From assembly GCA_958299035.1 (NCBI GenBank), contig CATQJL010000316.1:13672347-13736346 (forward strand): a stretch of DNA of 64,000 nt, written 5' to 3'. The DNA is from Cylicocyclus nassatus (lineage: Eukaryota; Nematoda; Chromadorea; Rhabditida; Strongylidae). Made by a program: the position numbers and the translations under genes. Shown here in pieces: positions 35,970 to 47,345 of the stretch. The notes below the pieces were generated by a model, which was given only the letters and a program-made list of their open reading frames with translations, was not told the origin of the DNA and did not search any database. Position 1 is the first letter of the stretch. The number at the start of each line of letters is the position of its first letter.

Positions 35970-36653
35970 TACAGGGTGTCCCAAAAAAATGTTTCGAGCG
36001 TTTGATCGTTAATATCTCTCTTCCCAAAAAGTCTTTTGCCTTGCTTCAGGGGCCGTTTTGTAGAGCTGGCTTCAACTTAGATTTGCATTATAGAACAAAT
36101 CACCCATCTCTTTTCATTACTATAGGATTACGGTAGAAACTTGAAACATGTGATGTCAATGTGGAAAAAAGCTGCCGTTTCAAAATTTTTCAAATAATTG
36201 TGAAAACTTGTGTAATAGGGTTTTTATGGACGCTGAGTTTAATACTCAATGTTCACAAGGTTACGAAGTTTTCTAAACGGTGTAATCGCACTTTTTAGGA
36301 ACATTGAAAAAAAGGCCGCTACCTCTTACCTGGCATAACTCTTCAATGAAGCATCATAATAAGTCGGAAACTTTACAGTTATAATCAGCAACTCTAATTA
36401 GCCTAGTGTAGAAGCTTTGAGGCTGTTTTGTTTCTTTTCTGAAGCAAAATATGGCCTTCCATTGCTTAAAACCCTCTTTCAAGTTTCTACCGTAATCCTA
36501 CAATAATGAAGAGAGATGGGTGATTCGTTCTATAATGGAAATCTAAGCTGAAGCCAGCTCTACAAAACGGTACCTGAAGCAAGGCAAAAGTCTTCTTGGG
36601 AAGAAAGATATCAATGATCAAACGTTCGAAACATTTTTTTGGGACACCCTGTA
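35970..36653. mobile_element. Foldback element with TACAGGGTGTCCCAAAA ends
   Basis: The ends tacagggtgtcccaaaaaaa and ttttttgggacaccctgta are perfect inverted repeats. The arms continue with gatcgttaatatctc versus gatatcaatgatc and with aagtcttttgccttgc versus gcaaggcaaaagtctt. It inserted at TA, mariner style. Confidence 0.85.
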
Positions 36654-36809
36654 TGAGAATACACGAGACGAGTCGCAGAGATATCAGTAACAAAGCACCA
36701 AAAAATGTAAAAGTAAATAGGCACTATATACAGTAGGATATATACAAGAAAACTCTATGCTATGCAAAACATTAACACGCTCTAAGTTAACAGGCCTATA
36801 AGATATGTA

Positions 36810-37731
36810 TTAGGTTGTCCGAAAATTAATGTCCGTTTTGAATTTCAACGGCAACAAGTCACATACTTTTTATTTTTGAATAGCTTTCAAGGTACCATTT
36901 GATAGAGCAAAGCAAGCTCTACAATATGGCCTTCTTGCTTTAGAACAGCTCTAATCCACCTCGAGTTTCGAGCCAAAAACTAGAAACATTCAACTGCCCG
37001 AAAAATCAAGAAAAATCGTAATTCAGTTCGTAAGAGCTTTACAAAAATTCTAACTTACTCAAGTAAACATTATACAAATTAGACATATATGTATGCCTTT
37101 GCCATATTTTTTCCTCTGTTAGAAATCGAAAAAACAAAAATTTTTATGCTCGCAAAAGTGATGCTGTGTCGTCCCCACATAAGTAGATGTATACTACAAT
37201 TCTGAAGAAGTACAAACGTGAATTTTCAGCTCTTTACAAGCTTTGGTTCTCGAAAAATTTGAATTTTAGCTTGGACCACCTGACTAATGAAAGCTATATT
37301 CGATATTTCTCGAAAACTAAAGTTTGTGGAAAGCTGAAAATTTATGTATGTACTTCTACAGATTTGTAGTACACATCAACCTATGTGAGGACGATACAGC
37401 ATTACTTTGGCAAAGGCATGAACATTTTCGGTTTTCCGATTTCTAACAGAGGAAAATATACGGAAAAGGCTTAAATATATGTCTTATGTGGATAGTGTTT
37501 ACGTGAGCAAGTTAGAATTTTTGCGGGATTCTTATGAACTGAGTTACGAATTTTCTCAATTTTTCGGGTAGTTGAATCTTCTTAGTTTTTGGCTCGAAAC
37601 TTGAGGTGGATCAGAGCTCTTGCTAAAGCAAAAAAGCCCTTTTGAGAGCTTGCTTTGCTCTATGAAATGGTACCTTGTATAACTTATTCTTGTTGAAATT
37701 CAAAACGGACATTAATTTCCGGACAACCTAA
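36810..37731. mobile_element. Complete foldback element of the AGAGCAAAGCAAGCTC family
   Basis: The left end ttaggttgtccgaaaattaa and right end ttaatttccggacaaccta are inverted and TA-flanked. The motif gatagagcaaagcaagctct sits about 90 bases from the left end and its reverse complement an equal distance from the right end. Confidence 0.85.
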
Positions 37732-37866
37732 TACATTTACAAAAAAACCATTTAGAAAAAAAAACACAAAAAACCCTAGCCGCGCGCAAGGTTCACCTCG
37801 CAACATTAGGGCGTCCTCGGCCTCATTGCAAACATACCGAAACGTGAAAAAACGAACACGTAAGTA

Positions 37867-38692
37867 TTAGGTAGGGAACTAAATTTTGCAACTGGTCTCA
37901 TAACTTCCCTCTCACTCAACATGGCGCACTCAAATATCGCCACTGCGTTGGATATTACGTAAGCTACAAGCGCAGCTGCTGTCCTACCAAATTCTGACGT
38001 CGCAGTGAAGGTTACGGTAGGTGCATGGTATGAAGGGGAAAAATTCAAAGTTCGACGGATTTGGCTGAAACTTGGTATAGGGGTGTTATCCGACATGCTG
38101 ATCACGAAAACGACAGTGAATTTGCGTGATAAGGGCTTTTTTGTAGGATTACTGTAGGTGTACGATATGGAGTCTCACCCTAAATAAGGAAAAAGGCGTT
38201 GATTCAACAAAACAAATGAATGTGATATTCGCGTTTGGCAGGTCAAATAACCTTACTATGTAAAATCTCGGCGGAATTTGAGCTGCGGACTTTTTAGTCA
38301 TTGACGGTCGTCCACAGCAGCTCTTGTGTACATCGACTCGTTCGACTTTATGAGGATGCCAAATCTCGACATGTTCCTAACTTTTGTTTCTTTCTTACTA
38401 GGCCAAAGGAATCAACCTCCAGCAATAATTTGTAGACGAATCCGGATTACTGCGCATGGTCTAGGCTGCCAAAGCCCAAAGGCTTTATTTTAGCTTGAAG
38501 CCCCCAAAATTCTCAAATTTCACTAATTTTCGAAAAACGCCTGAAACTTTTTTATTTCGTGTTTAAAATTTAGACAATTTTGTGCGCACTTGTAGCTCAA
38601 CTTGCCTTCTACATAATGCCAAAGTTTGAGTGCGCCATATCCAAAGAGAGTGAAGTTATGGAACTAGTTGCAAAACTTAGTTTCCAGCCTAA
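37867..38692. mobile_element. TA-flanked foldback element
   Basis: The left end ttaggtagggaactaaatttt pairs with the right end aaacttagtttccagcctaa. The arms include caactggtctcataacttcc versus gaagttatggaactagttg and atggcgcactcaaa versus tttgagtgcgccat. Confidence 0.75.
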
Positions 38693-38699
38693 TATTTCA

Positions 38700-39985
38700 G
38701 ATGTCAGCAAACTCCACTAATGAGGCCTTGAAAACCGTTAGCCGAAAAAGAACCCACTCGACAGAGGAAAGACAAGACGGATTACCACCTACAACACGAT
38801 CTCCGTCCTCAACATGGTCAATAGATTTGGTCGCAGAAAGAAGAGAGAGATTAACAGCAAAGTGGATATGCAACCTATCGCCGCCTTCCCACCAAGAGAA
38901 TCAACTTCTGAAATATTTTACAACATGTACCTTGAACGTATCCGGCAAGCCCCTAAAACACAATCTAATTTGACCGCAAGCCCCCCCCCCTCAAATGGCC
39001 ACTAGGAGATCCCGACCACCAAAGATGGGTCCCTGCTGCCTCTGTAACGACAATCACTATACCCGCAATTGTAAAACCACAATGCCTTACCATAAACGCC
39101 TTCAAATACTCTTCAAGGAAAACAACTTATGCTTAAAATCCCACTACTCGATTTTTGCGGCCTCGAAATATTCTGCTTTCGATGCAGCAAATCAGACCGC
39201 ACAACGGCTTTATGGCAAATGGACCCCAAACCTCTAGAACCTAAAAGAAAGCATCCACTCTTTTTCAGATTTTTTTTAGACCATCAACTACCAACATTCC
39301 GCCCGTGGTCTCTCAGCGGTTTGAGCGCAGAACCTGCTCCTCCTCTTCCACATCATCTCGCACCTCGCACTAATCCTCGTCGACTGTATTTTCTTATTTC
39401 CCACCGTTCTCTCCTTCTAACTCTCCATCTCCAGAACCTCCCACTAACCAAACTCGCAATAATTGTATCCTCACAGATTCCTTCTTCTCCCTGTAATCCT
39501 GTTGTATCATCCAAAAATTTCCTACCAACTTGTCTTGTGAAAATGTACAAGACAGTACTATGGAAAACACTGTTTCTTCTACTACTATCTCCTTTTTCTT
39601 GCGCCACCTCTCCTGGGCAACAGCCACCCTCCAAAGTCGCACATAACAAAAACCATCGGCACAGAGCGCCTTTCTCGGCCACTCCCCGCTACCTCAGAAA
39701 TCTCCTCTACTTCTACCCCCTCATCACATTAGCTACAGTAGAATCTCTACACACACAGCCATCTCCTCCTTGCCTTTTATGTCATCACCACACACATCTC
39801 ACAATAAACTGCCAAACCACAATGCCTTTTAACGATAGGTTAATCACACTCTTCCTCATTAACCAACAATTCTTTATTGCCTAGAAGCGCACAACAGCCT
39901 ACACTGTAACGCTACGCATACTTGTCTTAGATGTAACAAAACTGACCACATCACCGCCCTTTGTCAACGCGAGCCTATCCATTTT
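38700..39985 (+). pseudogene. Decayed gag-like sequence with repeated CCHC zinc knuckles
   Basis: Frames 38668-38973, 38814-39005 and 38995-39237 overlap and appear to be one broken protein; the junction lies at a C-run near 38981. A knuckle CCLCNDNHYTRNC is followed by TTMPYHKRLQILFKENNLCL and a worn second knuckle (CFRCSKSDRTTALW). About 720 bases on, the same module recurs: CLLCHHHTHLTINC, TTMPFNDRLITLF and then CLRCNKTDHITALC in another frame. This layout resembles gag-like proteins of BEL/Pao elements, which package element RNA. No protease or polymerase follows. Confidence 0.5.
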
Positions 39986-40009
39986 AATAGTCCCGGGAGT
40001 GGGACATTC

Positions 40010-40400
40010 CGAAGGGGTAAGATGTGGGAAAAGCGCAAAACTCATCGCAGCGCCAGTCGGCCAAGTTCGGCCGCCCGCCCCATCTTAACAGTCAGCGAAG
40101 TGGGTATAAAAAGAGATAAGGCCCGCCCTTCCGAGCTCGCTCGTAGTTCAGCACGCCAGCTCCGACTGGCCTCACAACCATCATGCTGAGGTAAGCCTCC
40201 ACCCCTCCCCCATTCATTTACTTCCCCTTTCTTTTAACTGTCTTTTTCATCCTTATATCATTACTATGTAGGGTATATCTCTGTGTCTCCTTCATTCTCG
40301 ATAAATTCCAATATGTCGCTTTTGTATTTCTTGCCCTTTGCACCAGGTCTTACTTATGTAATGATAAAACCTTAGTAATTACTTGTGTGCTGTAGAGAGA
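40010..40400 (+). promoter_or_regulatory. Candidate LTR/promoter with TATA box
   Basis: Begins near tgtgggaaaagcgcaaaactc and contains gggtataaaaagag at about 40106, a classical TATA box. It is followed by a GC-rich stretch and a possible splice donor (atgctgag|gtaagc) near 40191. It directly follows the gag-like remnants, as a 3' LTR or a promoter would. No second LTR copy was found in the window, so the call is an inference. Confidence 0.35.
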
Positions 40401-40439
40401 AGGAGTCACTCAAAGTTAGGTCATATATGTAAGCGTTAG

Positions 40440-42110
40440 TAAACGAAGTCGTCCTAACAAGCATGAATCTTTATTTTATTACAAAATACCGCGAGTTAGT
40501 GACCGAGGTGATGCGTATTTCGGACAGGCTGATAACGATGAAAATTGAGAAGGATGACGTGGTACTACGAATAATGTCGTGCTATGCCCCGCAACCATGC
40601 GCCAAAGCTGAGAAGGATATATTGGAAGAGCTTCGACATTCCATTCGAGGCCGCAGACTACGTTTTCGTAGGAGGCGATCTTAACGGGCAAGTTGGCCAC
40701 GCACAAGCACACGACATAGCCATAAGAACACATTTTTCAAGAAGCATTTGATCACGTATGCGAGTGGAGACCGTTTAACACAGATCGACTTCTAGAGGCT
40801 ACGCCGATGTCACTTACCGATGGTAATGAACACGAAGGTCATACCCACGGCGACACATGAATTTGCGTTACAACACCGGTTGCTCGTGTTGGATCTTCGA
40901 CTGATCATCCGCTTGCAATTACGAGCGAGGAGGACGACGACAAAGAGGATCAAATGGTGGAAGCTTTCTGAACATCGCCAGCGAGTCAGAGATGTTTTTA
41001 ACGATCTGGAGGTGTCGACGGATGATATGGAATCAATTGAAGAACAACGGAATCGGATCATTTCGCAGATACGATAGAGGGCCAAGGAAATCTTGGGAAC
41101 CACCAAGCAGGACGCCGGTTTGTCGACAAGGAGATCTGGTGATGGTCCGAGTCAGTCCAGCAAGTAATCAAAGAGAAAAAAGAAGCCTTTAAAGCCTGGC
41201 AGCGCTAAGATTTGGACCTTCGTCAATATCGAGAACTGAACTTGAGAGCGAAGCATGCGGTAGGCGAGACAAAGAAGCACGCGACAAGAGACTTTATGAT
41301 GAGCTGGAAGGACCTGCTGGAGCTAACAAGGTCTACCAACTGGCCGCTGCACGACATTGAGCGAAGCAAGACATCGACCACGTCATACACATTAAGACGC
41401 AGAAGGCAACCTTCTGACGAAGAAAAAAGAAGCCTTTAAAGCCTGGCAGCGCTAAGATTTGGACCTTCGTCAATATCGAGAACTGAACTTGAGAGCGAAG
41501 CATGCGGTAGGCGAGACAAAGAAGCACGCGACAAGAGACTTTATGATGAGCTGGAAGGACCTGCTGGAGCTAACAAGGTCTACCAACTGGCCGCTGCACG
41601 ACATTGAGCGAAGCAAGACATCGACCACGTCATACACATTAAGACGCAGAAGGCAACCTTCTGACGAAGAAAAAAGAAGCCTTTAAAGCCTGGCAGCGCT
41701 AAGATTTGGACCTTCGTCAATATCGAGAACTGAACTTGAGAGCGAAGCATGCGGTAGGCGAGACAAAGAAGCACGCGACAAGAGACTTTATGATGAGCTG
41801 GAAGGACCTGCTGGAGCTAACAAGGTCTACCAACTGGCCGCTGCACGACATTGAGCGAAGCAAGACATCGACCACGTCATACACATTAAGACGCAGAAGG
41901 CAACCTTCTGACGAAGCGAGTACTTAAGCGGTGGAGTTAATACTACAGACGTCTATGTAATGAGGTGGTACCACAAGGAGCCCCCATAATTGATCGTACC
42001 TCGGATTGAAGAGGCAGAAGTTGTGCAGGCACTGAGGAAGATGTCTGGCGGTAAAGCTCCGGGACCTGACGACATATCTAATACGATAGCCTTCACCGCT
42101 CACTAATACA
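40440..42110 (+). mobile_element. Degenerate non-LTR retrotransposon (endonuclease and start of RT)
   Basis: The plus frame 40463-40684 reads RELVTEVMRISDRLITMKI and VVLRIMSCYAPQP, an endonuclease motif set. GGDLNGQVGH follows in another frame at about 40670-40705. Further fragments (LQHRLLVLDLRL, RIKWWKLSEHRQ) lead to KMSGGKAPGPDDI at about 42030-42075, the opening motif of the reverse transcriptase domain, after which the element is cut off. The middle holds a 247 bp triplication. Clade not settled. Confidence 0.72.
41174..41916. repeat. 247 bp unit repeated three times in tandem
   Basis: Copies at 41174-41420, 41421-41667 and 41668-41914 show no differences that I can find. Each holds the same 73-75 codon plus-strand frame (MDLRQYRELNLRAKHAVGET). 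The unit is part of the LINE body, so the frame is an element fragment read out of register. Confidence 0.92.
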
Positions 42111-43056
42111 CAAGTATCGAACGTTTTGCTTCATGTTGCACCAAAATTGAATTTCTTTATCGAATAAATCAATTTGTTTTGTTTTTCTGGCAGACTAAGC
42201 GTATTTGTTATGTCCTCAACTTCGGACACTTCGACTCTTCGTTGCGGCGCATATGTTTGGAGAAATAGTAGGGAAATAGTATAATAGAATGGATGCAAAT
42301 GAGTGAACACCAAACTCACTGAGGCAAATGAGTGAGCACCGAATTTACTAGAATTCGCAAATGTTGCTTGTAAAGAAATATGTAATAAGAATGATGTAAT
42401 AATAATGTAACATCACCTGCTAACATATCGACACAGGGCATGAAACGCGTACCATATGATCAATACCTAGAGGAGCGTGTGACTCAACCGCCTGTCACAA
42501 CCTCCAGCCTCCCTGATTCTGTGTAAAAAATACCTTCAACCCAGCATTGTCGTTTATCTACAGTATGCATAAAACAAAGGTCCTACCAAGCATAATTAGT
42601 AAGATTTCCCAGTTATTATGTCAAATAACACCTTCGAACCAAGGTAGGTTTTGATTAATTCAAAGTGTTCCCAATATTGGGCCGCTCATAAAATGGTCAG
42701 TTTCAAAGATGATTGACTGACTCAAAAGTGGGTTAGCTACCTCTTTTTGCACTCAATGATAAGAACGACTCCTCATTTGTCCACAAGGTATCTGCTTCAA
42801 TTGACCATCGAACTATGGAAATGGGAGCCAGCAAAAATCTCGTTTGTCCCATTTTTCGCTTTCGGTGGTTGTGTTTTCAGCAACAATTACTTTGATAGAG
42901 AAGACGAATTAGGCTCAAATCAGAGAACCAAGAGATATGGGCTACTGCAACGTATATAAATTTATCGCGCTTTGGAGATAATTTTTTACCGGGAAGCCTT
43001 AATGCTCCACCTAAAGACCGAGAAGCAACAGGTATCACGAGTACCGAAAAGCTTGC
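42110..43056. other. No gene recognised; probable Helitron flank toward the right
   Basis: No motif-bearing frame. The last 100 or so bases before 43057 should be contiguous with 48840 onward once the nested insertions are removed. Confidence 0.35.
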
Positions 43057-43155
43057 TCTACATATCTATCTTATATATAAAGCCGAATACCTGTTTGTAT
43101 GTCTGCATGTCTGTGTGTAGGTATGTGAGGAATTTTAGTTCAAACTTGACACACA

Positions 43156-43487
43156 TATCGCAGAATCGCGATCTGAATTCTGATCGCAAGTCATCAAAAG
43201 ACATGAAAAAAAGGCGCAGCTGCGCAACTCGCAGCTGCGCGAAGACACAGCTACGAAGTTAACACGTGTGCGGTTCGAGGGCCGGCTTTGTGAACTTCAC
43301 TTCCATTCAGACAGCGTCCGCGACTCGTTCGTCAGAAGATCGTCTTCCCTTGACGCCAATTAACCTCGACCTCATATATTTTCGCCTCATTTATTTGTTC
43401 TGTGTAATTCGACGACGCAATAAACCTTAAAGAAGTTCGTGGTCAAGAACAACAGCAAGTGTTTAATCGAATACAAGAACGAACACA
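43156..43487 (+). repeat. 5' LTR of BEL/Pao element
   Basis: 332 bp, about 90 percent similar by eye to the 3' LTR (cgcgactcgttcgtcagaag versus cgcgactcgtttgtcagaag). Differences between the two LTRs imply time since insertion. Confidence 0.88.
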
Positions 43488-43499
43488 TGGTGCACCGAC
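43488..43499 (+). promoter_or_regulatory. Candidate primer-binding site
   Basis: tggtgcaccgac lies immediately after the 5' LTR. It starts TGG as expected for pairing to the CCA end of a tRNA. The tRNA was not identified. Confidence 0.45.
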
Positions 43500-43806
43500 T
43501 AAAAAGGAAAGAGGTACGATTTGTTTGCTGAACGCACTGCATGCATATTGGCTTTGCTTGAACAACTAGGGGAATTTTCCACCGCCACTTTTGCCTGACC
43601 ACTCTTATCGCGGCGATTTGTGAATAATTTGTGTCTACTCGTGACGGATATCTAAACTCTACGTTGTTTATTTCCGAGCATATTATTGCACTATCCGTGT
43701 AATGGCGGGACCTTTCGCGTTGCGATCCCATAGGTTCTCTTAACTCGTTTTTCCAATAATTTGAAGGAGGTGATATCGCAGTATAAGGAGAACATTTCTT
43801 TGCACG

Positions 43807-45128
43807 ATGCCCAGTCTTTTACGTAGGAAAGTTGCCAACGCGTATCACTTATTCTGGCGCAGCAAAAAAATCGGCTTGGCTACTCCTATGCCCACTTTTA
43901 ACGACAAAATATGGGAATACGATAATTTTTGGATGCTGTTTGAAGCAAATGTTCACAGTCAACCGTTCTTAAAGCTGCAGAAATTCAACTACCTGATAAG
44001 TGCGTTACGAGGAGAACCACGGGAGTTGATAAAGCGGTATGCGGTTACAGAAGACAAATACGATCACGCAGTAGAACTTTTGCGCAAAAATATGGCGATG
44101 AGTCACAACTCATCGCAATGCTACAGACGCGACTCGAGAAAGCGAGGGCCGAGCAGGGAACCATGACGGCACAAAGGAAGCTCTTGGACACTCTACACCC
44201 CATCGTTACGCAATTGCAAAAGCTAGAAGTCAGCTTGGATAGCTCTTTCCTCGCACAAAAAGTGATTTCGAAGTTTACGGTGAAACTTCAACGGAGGGTT
44301 TTGGAACGTCATGTGTCTCAAGAAACGGGAGAACAAGACTGAAAACTCCAAAACATTCTAGCGGACCTTGACTCACTCATAAACATGGAGGAGCGAGTTA
44401 ACGACATGGTCAACAGGAACACGAGCCACGTCGCTTCGGAGGACGAAGTCCAACTACGGCGAAATATAACACATGGAACAACAAAGTCTCCATGCTGCAT
44501 ATTCTGTGACGCCATAAACCACAAGTCGGTCAACTGCAAGATTTATTACACCACAGAGAAACAGCGGAAGGTGATGCAAGAAAAGCAGCTTTGTCTTAAC
44601 TGTGGCGGAAAGGACCATTATGCTAGAGACTGCACCAGTGAAGGATGCAGGAGTTGCCCAGGCAAAAGGCACCATTATACACTTTGCTCAAAACGCTTTC
44701 CCACAGCAATGGGCGACAAGGATGAAAGTCGACGACAAATTTCGCACCAACAGCCACACGCACCACCACAGCCCAGTAAGGCTGTTGACACCAAACAACA
44801 AAGAAGCAGGCGAACACGAGCACATCCAGTTAGCACGGAGGCTTCGAAAGAAAATAATGGATTGGATAGAACACAAGAACCCAAAATCATTCTCCATTCC
44901 AAAGAAAAAGGACCACTCAGAGAAGGCTCAGTACTACTTCTAACAGGTTCAGCAAGAGTCTACAACACCGTTGGCAAGGAATGGACTGATGATGCTCTTC
45001 GACACAGGTGCAGATCAGTCCTTAAGCTTCACCTGGAAAGCTTAGGGACAGAAAGCTTTCTGATGTATAGGTTCGGTTCGCATGAAGTAAAGCCAACAGT
45101 GTGTGAGATGACCCAACTAGAGCTCTAA
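43807..45128 (+). pseudogene. BEL/Pao gag with CCHC knuckles and retropepsin remnant
   Basis: Gag forms the particle and binds RNA. The first frame (43807-44166) holds PMPTFNDKIWEYDNFW and ANVHSQPFLKLQKFNYLISA, the conserved gag-like region of BEL elements. A frameshift in an A-run near 44088 moves it to the frame of 44118-44342, then an in-frame TGA at 44340 precedes 44385-45128. That last part has three zinc knuckles (CCIFCDAINHKSVNC, CLNCGGKDHYARDC and a third with CPGKRHHYTLC). The protease active site DTGADQS is at 45001-45021 in another frame, so a shift near 44990 interrupts it. At least three lesions. Confidence 0.85.
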
Positions 45129-45139
45129 GATAAGGAAGA

Positions 45140-45767
45140 GGAAAAGTCACAATGTACGACAATACACAACGCCCGTGCTTACGGAAAAAGGGAAAAAGGT
45201 GATATTGTGCTTGAAGACTTGAAGTTCTTGGAGACCCGTCGGATACCCCTTTCGATCACAAAACAAATAAGAGAATCTCACCCACAGATCTTACTGGGGT
45301 GCGACCAACTTTGGGACTTCCTGGACATTGCATCACCAAGGTTCACGTTGCCATCAGGTCTACTACTCATCCCTTCCAAATTTGGCTACCTGATCACAGG
45401 AAAGCAACACATCTCATGGGGTTCCACGTCCCACAATAAGGAAAAATCTTCAACATCTCTGTCTACAGTCCGGATACTGACAAGTCTCAGTTTCGATGAA
45501 GATAAAGAAAGATGGGACAAATACTGGACAACAGATTCTTTAGGAATCTGCAAATTCACTGCCACTAAAAGCGAAGAAAAGGCGGCAAGTCAGAAGAAAA
45601 TGGAAAATTTTTTCGACTTCACAATTGAGAGACGCATAGAGAAACACTATGTACGCTCACCCTTCAAGGAATCGCACCTGCCTCTACCCACCAACAAATT
45701 TACTCCACCTTTACCCCTTTGGAAGCATTCTACCGAAGATTTCTACCGAAGCATTCCGAATAGCTAA
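45140..45767 (+). pseudogene. Truncated BEL/Pao pol start
   Basis: The frame from 45207 reads RIPLSITKQIRESHPQILLG and CDQLWDFL, then LPSGLLLIPSKFGYLITGKQ and EDKERWDKYWTTDSLGICKF, the segment between protease and reverse transcriptase in Pao elements. It ends within VRSPFKESHLPLPTNK, just before the polymerase core would begin. The following 200 bases do not resume it. Confidence 0.7.
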
Positions 45768-46033
45768 ATCAGATAATGTTCACCGTCGACCGACTGGGAA
45801 ATACGTAGTGAAGATGTGTCTGTTGAAGGAAAAATGGCCGGAGCGCTTTGGCACTACTACAAATGAGAGAGCACGAATGCGAACGATACAGACTGAAACT
45901 CTCATTTTTGAGGAATCAGTTTCGCACATTCTCGGTCATACCGCAGTTCCTTAACGCCACTGATGTCAGGTCCAGCGACGCATGAGAAGGCTTAAAACAG
46001 CGACAGAGGCGGGACCTCGCAGGAAGAGTACTC

Positions 46034-47179
46034 ATGACAGATTTCGACGACATTAATGTAGCTATCGAGGATCACTTGACCGCGCTAGAAGTCATCAGTC
46101 AACGACTCCTGGACATACGCAAGCAAATGCAGCAGGAGGAGCGATCTGAGCATGCCATTCGCGAAGAGCGAATCCTGACTGCCAATAACGCCTTAATCGA
46201 CGGTCACGATTCAACGGCGAAGAAGATAGAAGTAATCGAAGGTCACCTGCTGGTTATGGTTACCACGCTGAAGGAAATGGCGAAAAACCTGAAGCAACCC
46301 GACACGCAAGCTGATACAGCAGTGCAGCTGAAAGGCATTCTGGACGAAGCATTAGCTCGATGATCACCAAGATGAATGAATGGCAGTCACTGATGCAGAT
46401 GTCGAAGCCGCAAGAGACGGTGGCGAGACAAGAGACCGACGCCGAGAAGGAGGTCAGCTTGAAAGAAGGGCCGACTGCAGCGATCCAACCGGAACGCGAA
46501 TTGGAAGGAGATGTTGACGAGGATGATAACGACCTCTTGGAAGAAGACCTTCAATTGCAAGATGACGCGCCAAACGCAGAAGAGCAGGACGAAAACAAAT
46601 TGCTTGAAGAGGAACTCCACCTGCAAGAGGAGCTCCCAACCGACGACAATGCAATGGGTCCAGAAGAGGGCGAACTAGCAGAGCAAGACCCTAAGACCTC
46701 AAAAAAGGATGATGAACCGAAAGCCCGAGAGCCCCGACGTCGTGACCGCATGGAGGACGAACGGCGTCACCAGCAACTTACTGAAGAATTGGAGCAGGTG
46801 ATGGAAGCAGAACGCAACTTCAAGCAGCTGATCCAGGACCTGGCAAGCAAAAAAGTGTGCCCACCAAGACGATTCACGCATGCATTTATCCCGCGCCAAG
46901 AGGAGAAGAGTATCCAATGAGTTTTTTTGCAAACTCGTAGGACAACACCACTACTCAGATTCTTGCCAGATAGTTTGGTGCTTCCACGCGCCGCGACCTA
47001 GTAAGGGTGGAACACCGATGCGTAATGTGCCTACACATCAGCTGCACAGAAGACAAGTATTGCTCCAAGTACGCCGTGAAATGCTACCACTGCCGCGCAT
47101 TCGGACATCACTCTGCAATTTGCGAGCTGCCGGAGCGCAGCAAGATATTGCGGATCAGCTAGAGCACGATCGGAGCTAA
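46034..47179 (+). pseudogene. Acidic coiled-coil/zinc-knuckle accessory protein of the BEL element
   Basis: The frame 46034-46363 is helical and coil-like (NVAIEDHLTALEVISQRLLD, KKIEVIEGHLLVMVTTLKEM). A one-base shift at about 46360 joins it to 46360-46920, a Glu/Asp-rich region (LLEEDLQLQDD, LLEEELHLQEEL) followed by basic RRRDRMEDERRHQQ and a Cys/His region. A third frame continues to CYHCRAFGHHSAIC, a CCHC knuckle at about 47082-47123. The order coil, acidic region, knuckle looks gag-like but is distinct from the element's gag upstream. Lies directly before the 3' LTR. Function unknown; RNA binding is inferred from the knuckle. Confidence 0.6.
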
Positions 47180-47345
47180 AGAGAAATCGCGAAAGGAGGA
47201 CAGCCATCGAGAGGCAGCTCCGCACTCGACGCCACTAAGTCTACCACAAGCGCGTAAGATGACTCAAGCGCGCAAGAAGCATACTCCTCATATCATAACC
47301 TCAATTAATCATGCTACGCTTAACCATGTATCTGGCGGGCGGGAG

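Noticed and set aside
38668..39884. Host gene with 101- and 251-codon ORFs
   Set aside because: The zinc-knuckle content appears only when the frames are combined, and it matches mobile-element gag better than a host protein.
41212..41927. Three separate identical genes of 73-75 codons
   Set aside because: They are one LINE fragment copied by a 247 bp tandem triplication.
46387..46932. Minus-strand Phe/Leu-rich ORFs
   Set aside because: Antisense shadows of the Glu/Asp-rich accessory ORF.
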